In this document: positions 57,418 to 64,000 of the stretch, piece after piece
Position numbering within the stretch: position 1 is the first letter of the stretch
Layout of the letters: each line of letters starts with the position of its first letter
Assembly: GCF_000237925.1 (NCBI RefSeq)
Contig: NC_031496.1
Span: forward strand, 2,147,396 to 2,211,395
Direction of reading: 5' to 3'
Source: Schistosoma mansoni
Taxonomy: Eukaryota > Platyhelminthes > Trematoda > Strigeidida > Schistosomatidae
DNA: 64,000 bases
Notes under the pieces: generated by a model
What the model saw: only the letters and a program-made list of their open reading frames with translations
Told to the model about the DNA's origin: nothing
The model's database searches: none
Translations under genes and position numbers: made by a program

Positions 57418-58409
57418 ATAAACAAAGTGATTTCTTATAGGAAAAATCTTCAGTTCATATATGTATATTACTAAGCGGAGGTTAACTACTTGAAAAGTTT
57501 GTTTGGGCGAGACTATAATTCATGGACGAGCCAATCAGAAGCGTTTGAAGGATTTCAAGGTCACGGCGCCTATTTCAGTACCTGATGCTCATGTACATCG
57601 GTTCACAGAGAATTTAGAGAATACTTGACAATTAAGCGGCTATAACAAATGAAACTACTAAGAAGTTGCTGTATTTGTAATTACGAGTATTAAATGACTT
57701 GTAGACCTTGTGCAGACTATCGTGATGTTGTCCTCCGATGTGATATATATGTTGAAGGAAGACGTTTGCTAGAATGAGAACCTTTATCGCTCGATCCAGA
57801 TTGAGACTAAGGCATATTATAATAATTGCCGCCAACTGTATAATAAAAGCACCAGTGACATTGGCTGCAATAATCGCAGATGTTACTGAAGCTTCGGCTG
57901 TTCCGCGGTATGAGTATTTTAGGGACATATTCATAATAAAAATGATAAACTTACAGAACCGGAGTACACAAACAATAACGAAGCTATGTGGTCGAGGCTG
58001 ATAGGGTTTTTATGACCTTATCATGGCTCCAGAGACCAACTATTATGGAGCCATATGGATGAGTTCGTCTACCTTATGCATTACGATTTTAGAACTTTTG
58101 AATCTTTTTCTAATCTTGACAAGTTTTGGGATCATATAAAAGAAGTGTATTCACTCTCATTCTTTAGTGTTGTATAATATATTTTTACTCTATGCTGACT
58201 GTTTATTGATTGGCCAACATTTCTCAAGGTCACTTAAGATTCATTCAAAGGTCATTCATAAATTGTTGTCTCGCCGTTTGTTTGTGTTGAGCTGCAAGTT
58301 CGAACCTCTTAAAAACGATTTCTCTTGAAGCTATTGGTTATAGAAATTCATAATTGGTAAATAAGTTATGTGCTTTGATGGCATTGTTGTAAACAATAAT
58401 CAATAAGTG
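57418..58409. other. Unassigned block with a membrane-type open frame
   Basis: The minus strand 57632-57934 is open for 100 codons with a long hydrophobic stretch (TGAFIIQLAAIIIICLSLNL). No homologue recognised, no clear start context, and the opposite strand is also partly open. Repeat fragment, unknown gene piece or chance; not called as a gene. Confidence 0.35.
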
Positions 58410-58620
58410 TTTCAACTCCCCTAGGTGGACTCGCCGTGTCCACCAACCCGCTTGAAGCGCCCAGCATTCGCTTTTCGTCCTCTTAATTTCGTAAACAACA
58501 TTAATGCCACAAGTGGGTAGTGAGTAGGACTTTCCTGACAGAGGCTATATACGCGTGGCCATTTGAGAGCATTCCGAAAGGGAGAGCAGACTCTCCCCGT
58601 ATCAGGGCGTTTGGGGGCTT
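58410..58620 (-). repeat. R560 5' part
   Basis: Minus strand; only the 5' 210 bp or so (GCCCCCAAACGCCCTG at 58620). The 3' half and tail are missing. Confidence 0.85.
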
Positions 58621-58827
58621 CAAGGCGACAATATATAACCCATTGCAATGATTAAATTAGGATAGGATAGACTTAAATATAGTAATGATATGGTGAATTG
58701 ATTCGTTTAATTTTTGAATCATCATATATCTTTCAATGTTCTCATAGTAAAGAAGTAATTCACTATGCTGTTATATTAAAACTAGTTCAGGAGATCGATC
58801 GGTTGTGTTCTACATTTTTTTGTGAAC

Positions 58828-58940
58828 TGACTTATGCCTGTTACTCCTCATGGAGGAGCCTAGACCGCTCACCAGCATTCTCTATCCAACTCTGTCCTGG
58901 ACAATCCTTTCCAGTTGTTATTCATTCTTTTCATAACTGA
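58828..58940 (-). mobile_element. SR2b extreme 3' end
   Basis: GCCTGTTACTCCTCATGGAG onward; about 113 bp. Confidence 0.85.
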
Positions 58941-58971
58941 TTGGGGGTATATTACAGTTAGACAGAAATAG

Positions 58972-59291
58972 TGTGACCAACAACTAACGTCAAAGTCACA
59001 CCTCACAGTCAGCATCTAACGTGGATTACTCCTTCATCATATCAAAGTACTATGGATGCTATGAAGACCGTATAACTCAAACGACGTTATTACAAAAGGA
59101 TTATAATAGTTTAGGTAGATACAAGCGAAAGTGTGACCATCACCATAGCATGAACCAGTCCATGACATACGATTAAATGATGCGCGTTGGTTTTCCTTGA
59201 CATTGAGATGGATGGATGATGTGTTCGATATTGAGTGACCCAAGTGTCAGATTATTTGGTTAGGTCTCAGTGACATTTCATTGATCTTACA
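58972..59291. repeat. Candidate solo LTR, copy 2
   Basis: Same family and orientation as 11572-11889, about 320 bp, ends TGTGACC...TTACA. Moderately diverged from copy 1, so not a recent pair. Confidence 0.6.
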
Positions 59292-59397
59292 AGTTGATTT
59301 CCTTTGTTACTATGCTATATATATACTACTTAAATGGGTAACTTTTGCGTTTTATTTTTCATTTCTTTCTATATGATAATCACATTTCAAATGATAC

Positions 59398-59945
59398 TTA
59401 CTTACTTACGCCTGTTACCCTTCATGGAGGAGCATAGGCCGCTCACCAGCATTCTCCATCCAACTCTGTCCTGGGCAATCCTTTCCAGTTCTTTCCAGAT
59501 GTTATTCATCTTTTTCATATCTGCTTCTATTTCCCGACGTAATGTGTTCTTTGGCCTTCCTCTCTTCCGCTTCCGTTCCAGATTCCAAGTTAGCGCTTGC
59601 CTCGTGATGCAGTATGGTGATTTCCTTAATGTATGTCCGATCCACTTCCCACGTCTTTTCCTAATTTCCTCTTCGGCTGGAAGCTGGTTTGCCCTTTCCG
59701 ACAAAACGCTGTTGCTGATAGTATCCGGCCGGTGAATTTTAATCATTTTGCGTAGACAACAACTGTTTATAAATACTTGTACCTTCTTGACGATGGATGT
59801 AGTGGTTCTCCATGTTTCAGCTCCATACAGTAGGACTGTCTTAACGTTCGTATTGAAGGTTCTCACTTTGAAGTTATTGGGCAGTTGTTTTGAGTTGCAT
59901 ATGTTCTGAATTGTAGAAATGCTGCCTTTGCTTTGCCAATTTTTG
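59398..59945 (-). mobile_element. SR2b 3' end
   Basis: (TAAG)n tail at 59398; open for 154 codons (59402-59866): [20 protein letters not shown] to the end. Best example of the SR2b 3' region here. Confidence 0.89.
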
Positions 59946-60208
59946 TGAACATGACATTATATACATTGTGTTTGCTCAGTGGAATAAACGTGGCTACCAA
60001 ATTGATTATTCGCTTAAGTGAACCGGTGTCCAAATCTCTAACCGAATGAAACTTAAAAATAGCGACAACTGACCTAGTGCTTATATATTCATTAGGATAT
60101 TGACAATGGATTTCTAAGTAGTGTCATGTTTATTTAATTGTTAGCAATGGTGAGATTCGGTAATTAAGTATGCTAAGAAGCTCACTAGCTTGGTCTTCTG
60201 TTATTAAT

Positions 60209-61165
60209 ACTTACTCCTGTTACTCCTCGTCGAGAAACATAGGCCACGCGCCAGCATTCTCCATCCAACTCTGTCCTCCAAAGTCCTTACCAGTCACTAT
60301 CCATCCTTTTTGCGTCTACTTCTAATTCCCAACTCAGTATGCTCTTCGGCCTTCCTCTTTTACGTTTGCCTTCAAGATTCCATGTAAGCGCTTGCCTCGT
60401 GATGCAGTTCGATGATTTCAGCAATATGTCCATTTTCATCATCTTTCCCTAATTTCATCTTCCAATGGAACCTGTTTTATTCTCTCCCACAATAGGTTGT
60501 TGTTGATGTTATCCGACCAATGCACATCCATTATCTTACGTAGACAATTGTTTATATATACTTGTACCTTTTTGATGTTGGTTGTGGTAGTTCTATAAAT
60601 TTCATCTCCATACAGTAGGACTGTCTTGACATTCGCATTGAAGATTATGACTTCGATATTGGCTTGAAGATAGTTATTCTGAGTTCTATATGTTCTTCAA
60701 GTGTAAGAATGTGGCCAATGTTTTGACAATCCTCACCTTGACTTCCGCATCACATCTTCCACATTCATCGATGATAGTGTCCAGGTACTTGGAAGTTTCC
60801 AACTTTTTCAGAGCTTCTCCATCAAGTGTGATTGTGTTGGTGTTCTATGTGTCGTATTTCAGGATTTTTGTTTCCGTTTGTGAATGTTGAGTCTTACTTC
60901 TTTAGAGGGTGCTAATAAGGTGACAGGTTTCACCCGCATTTGTTGATGTGTGTGTGTGAGATTGAAGAGTTAGGTCATCTGATAAGTCTAAATCGTCTAG
61001 TTACATCCAACCTATCCATTGTATTCCATGCTTTCCGTCAGATGTCGAGGTTTCCATAATCCAGTCGATCACCAAAAGATAAAAGTGGAGAGTAGGTATT
61101 CTTGTCTGACTCCGGTCCTTACTTGGAATGAGTCTGTCAGCTGTCCTCGATGACAGATACGCTTG
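60209..61165 (-). mobile_element. SR2b 3' half, decayed
   Basis: Minus strand from a GTAACAGGAGTAAG-like end at 60209 to RT sequence near 61165 (VIDWIMETSTSDGKHGIQW at 61001-61100). Many stops. Confidence 0.85.
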
Positions 61166-61296
61166 GAACAAAATACGAAATACCGTGGAAATAAAACAAA
61201 TAATAATTTGAGAAAATTTCATTACTCTACTTACAAGTACGCTTTTGTATTATTATTATTATTATTTTACAAAATGCAAACTGTAAATTTCTTTCT

Positions 61297-61815
61297 TAAT
61301 ACCCTAGTACGGCGGAGAGTGTGGAAAGTCAGCTCTCCCTGTTCAAATGCTCTCATATTACCACACTTAAACAACCACTAACAGGAAAGTTCTACTCACG
61401 GCCTTCTCCCGGTATTACTGTTCTTTACAAAGTTGAGAGGATGACAAGTGAATGTTCAAAGCTTTAACCCGATTGATGGATACGGAGGATCAACGTAGGG
61501 CAGTTGGAAAACCCTGATTCGAAACCAATGGTGTACATGGGCTCCAAGTTTCTGAACGAACTAAAGGAGTATGAACCAATTGTCGGTCACCGACTACCAT
61601 GGGACTTCATCTCCTGACGTTGCTTCACTGCCTTGTGGATCATATTATTTAGGTCGAAGCCTCGGGGTGTGTCCCCCTGAGAAAACCCCCTAGCTTCGAT
61701 CTGGGCACTCAGGTAGTATCCTGGCCCTCACATAGATCACTTGGTTTATGTGGCGCATATGTATTCAGTGCTCCCTTTGTACCAATATTTACTTGTTTAC
61801 AATAAATAAGTGGTA
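61297..61815 (+). repeat. R560 retroposon, diverged, full length
   Basis: Plus strand from AATACCCTAGTACGGCGGAG to TTACAATAAATAAG. Confidence 0.84.
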
Positions 61816-61924
61816 GATCTAGACATTTAAAATATTTAAATGTACCTTTTTGTTGTAAATAGAATCAAGGTCATTCGGTTATGATTTCCGGAGTTTAAAG
61901 ATTATTTTATGTCAATTATTTGTT

Positions 61925-62102
61925 TTTATCAGAAGGGGTTTTGTGGAGAATTTAGTATTTCCATAGTTGAAATCACTAGTCAATTGAAACTGGACCACCA
62001 TGTAAAACCTGGAAGCACTACATGATGGCCGTTTCGTCCTATTATGGGACTCCTCACTGGCAGTGCGCATCCACGATCTTGCCTTGCGGGATTCGAACCC
62101 AA
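61925..62102 (-). repeat. SINE-B 3' half, minus strand
   Basis: 3' end (AGAAGGGGTTTTGTGGAG), hammerhead with ATC then ATG (+3 nt form), ends at the B box (GATTCGAACCC), where SINE-A begins. Confidence 0.84.
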
Positions 62103-62471
62103 TAGTATTTGTTTGAATCTTCCTATTGATGTTTTTAGGACTGCAATTGGTCAGTCTCTTATTGGCATATGTGCATACTGTGCGTATTGCCTCGATATAG
62201 CCTAAATTCACAAGCATTGTAAGCAAAGATGGATAGTGGCTAGCAGTAGAATCCAGGACAAAGGGCGTTTCGTCTTATTTGGGACTCGTCAGCCCACCAG
62301 AACTCAGTAGCTGAGTGGATAACGCGATGGCGTTTGAAGTGAAAGGTACTAGGTTCGAGTCCCAGAGTGAACATCAACTCTGAGATGTAGGTAAGTCCGG
62401 CTGACGTGTCCCAAATAGGACGAAATGGGCGTCCTGGATTCCACTACTAGCCACTATCCATCTTTGCTTAC
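62100..62471. repeat. SINE-A head-to-head pair with two hammerheads
   Basis: 62100-62295 minus, 62296-62471 plus. The plus hammerhead (about 62397-62450) reads CTGACGT, losing A9; the cleavage region has no extra bases (GGGCGTC then CTGGATTCC). Confidence 0.86.
62245..62300 (-). ncRNA. Hammerhead of SINE-A, core intact (TTT form)
   Basis: Minus strand: GGGCTGACGAGTCCC, AAGAC, GAAA, ACGCCCTTTGTC, CTGGATTC. The 5' side of stem I is changed by the join to the other copy. Confidence 0.65.
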
Positions 62472-62980
62472 TATACACTAAATAGTTCATTTGAAAAATG
62501 TCAATCAATTATCTTAGAATTCATTGTTCTTTTGTTTCCGCACCAATCATTCTTTGTTCCCGTTCTCTTCTTTTTGATCTTCCTAACCTTCTACCGCCAA
62601 ACATTTCGCTTTCGATTGATGATACATACTACATTATACAGCACATACCACAATGTGATTAATTACCTTTTCTGGTAGAGCTCTATTGAAGAAGATCATA
62701 GGAATTGTTTTTGAACACCATATATTTATCAACTGTTAAAGCAATAGATGATATTATTTTTGAATTTTAGATGGTCAGCAGGACTCATGAAAGTAAATAT
62801 CTTACCAGCTGGGCTTCACCAACGAGGCCAATTTGTAATAATGAAGGGACTATTGTCCCCGTTTTTTACTCGAACTCACCCCACAAAAACATACTGCGCT
62901 CTCGATATATTTTCTTGGGGAAACGACTGACTGGGTTCCTACCAGTCATATATTCACAGCACTAATGATGGAATTATTTA

Positions 62981-63314
62981 TTTTTTCTGGTTAGCGTTTT
63001 TTTAGCGAGTTAGCTTTTCTACGGGATGGGGTCGCTTACCCCATCCATGAACGACTCTCCTCCTTTACTAGGGCTTGTGACCGNNNNNNNNNNNNNNNNN
63101 NNNNNNNNNNNNNNNNNNNNNNNNNNNNNNNNNNNNNNNNNNNNNNNNNNNNNNNNNNNNNNNNNNNNNNNNNNNNNNNNNNNNNNNNNNNNNNNNNNNN
63201 NNNNNNNNNNNNNNNNNNNNNNNNNNNNNNNNNNNNNNNNNNNNNNNNNNNNNNNNNNNNNNNNNNNNNNNNNNNNNNNNNNNGGCAGTAGCCTCCGGAG
63301 GAGCTACAGCCGGG
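62981..63314 (-). repeat. Isolated SR2 5' domain with A-rich end (contains gap)
   Basis: Minus strand: GGCTGTAGCTCCTCCGG at 63314 down to CGCTAACCAGAAAAAATAAA at about 62981. After that, where SR2 runs on into its coding frame, unrelated sequence begins. The 200-N gap sits inside. Confidence 0.78.
63084..63283. other. Assembly gap (200 N), probably empty
   Basis: Flanks read GACCG and GGCAGTAGCC; the intact SR2 copy has these joined as GACCGGCAGTAGCC. So about zero bases may be missing. Confidence 0.8.
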
Positions 63315-63872
63315 ATTTTAACGTCTTTTAAAAGTTACAAATGTGACTAATTCAATGTCATTTGAAGGTTTATTCATTAAAACTACCCTTTATTAGTGTT
63401 ACAGTATTATGTCTAAAAACCAATATCAATATGAATTCATTGCTGTACATTTTGTTCAAATTTCCCATATAGTCTTATTGTCTTTGTTTCTGTCAACGCA
63501 TGCTTCGTGTGTTGTTGTACTTTCGTCACGTCTCTGGGTGTGAGTGTGTGTGTGTGTTACCATCTCTCTCTCTCTCCTGTCAACTGTGGTCTACGCACAG
63601 TTAATCTTGATTACGGACATCATATTCTGTAAAATAAATAATCAATAAATGTGATAGATAGATTTACATATAGTAAATATCCATGACGTATCATTTGCAT
63701 CATACATACTTCTATCCATATACACACACACACCCATTACATACGACACAGTACAAATGTATAGGTGAAGATGACGTACCCGATATTGGTTAACTAATTA
63801 TGTTTTAATGCTTTTATGAAATTGTAACCACTAGTTGATTATGTAATGATGAATGTATAAATAAATAAAGAT
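63315..63872. other. No gene recognised
   Basis: AT-rich, with (TG)n and (TC)n runs near 63540-63575 and (CA)n near 63722. Confidence 0.5.
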
Positions 63873-64000
63873 AACTCCGCCTGTAGCTCCTCCGGGGGCT
63901 ACTGCCGGTCCCAAGTCCACACAAAGGAAGAGGGTTGGGCATGGATGGGGTTGGCTACCCCATCCCGTAGAAAAACTAACTCGCTAAAAAAACGCTAACC
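63873..64000 (+). mobile_element. SR2 5' end, cut by the window edge
   Basis: AACTCCGCCTGTAGCTCC to CGCTAACC at the last base; whether an SR2 reading frame follows cannot be seen. Confidence 0.8.

Noticed and set aside
1-64000. CRISPR array, operons or prokaryotic signals
   Set aside because: Spliced gene, LINEs and SINEs show animal DNA; no regular repeat-spacer pattern.

Overview
The window looks like chromosomal DNA of a blood fluke (genus Schistosoma; species not decidable by eye). The reasons are an SR2-type RTE LINE with an intact long reading frame, many tRNA-derived short retroposons carrying hammerhead ribozyme cores of the schistosome SM-alpha kind, an LTR element with a CsRn1/Boudicca-type gag, and AT-rich sequence with long repeat-filled introns.

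One host gene is recognisable, on the + strand: an Atos homologue (ATOSA/ATOSB, formerly FAM214A/B). Exons with matching splice phases lie at 13255-13380, 13463-14657, 18843-18916, 20963-21455, 39143-39370 and 53885-54113 (stop). The last two carry the conserved C-terminal domains. An exon that should link them was not found in the 14.5 kb intron, and the 5' end of the gene was not identified.

Layout: 1-3068, a decayed LINE (called LINE-X here) with a (CTGA)n tail; 3069-6338, nothing recognised; 6339-10022, a minus-strand Ty3/gypsy LTR element with identical LTRs; 10-13.2 kb, mostly unassigned with one candidate solo LTR; 13.2-54.1 kb, the Atos gene, whose introns hold a full-length SR2 (23136-26340) and dozens of LINE, SINE and other repeat copies; 54.1-64 kb, downstream DNA with trinucleotide arrays, LINE 3' ends, a second candidate solo LTR and isolated copies of the SR2 5' domain.

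Repeat families named here for convenience: SR2; SR2b (an SR2-like LINE with a different 3' end); LINE-X; R560 (a retroposon of about 520 bp, 16 copies); and SINE-A, SINE-B and SINE-C, three families that each join a tRNA-like pol III promoter to a hammerhead core (only a relic in C). The most interesting signals are the shared 3-nt insertions at or beside the ribozyme cleavage site in both SINE-A and SINE-B, the frequent head-to-head inverted arrangement of these SINEs, a possible HDV-like fold in the SR2 5' domain that also occurs detached from the LINE, and repeated LINE-X/SR2 chimeras. Three runs of exactly 200 N are placeholder gaps; neighbouring copies suggest one hides about 96 bp and another essentially nothing.
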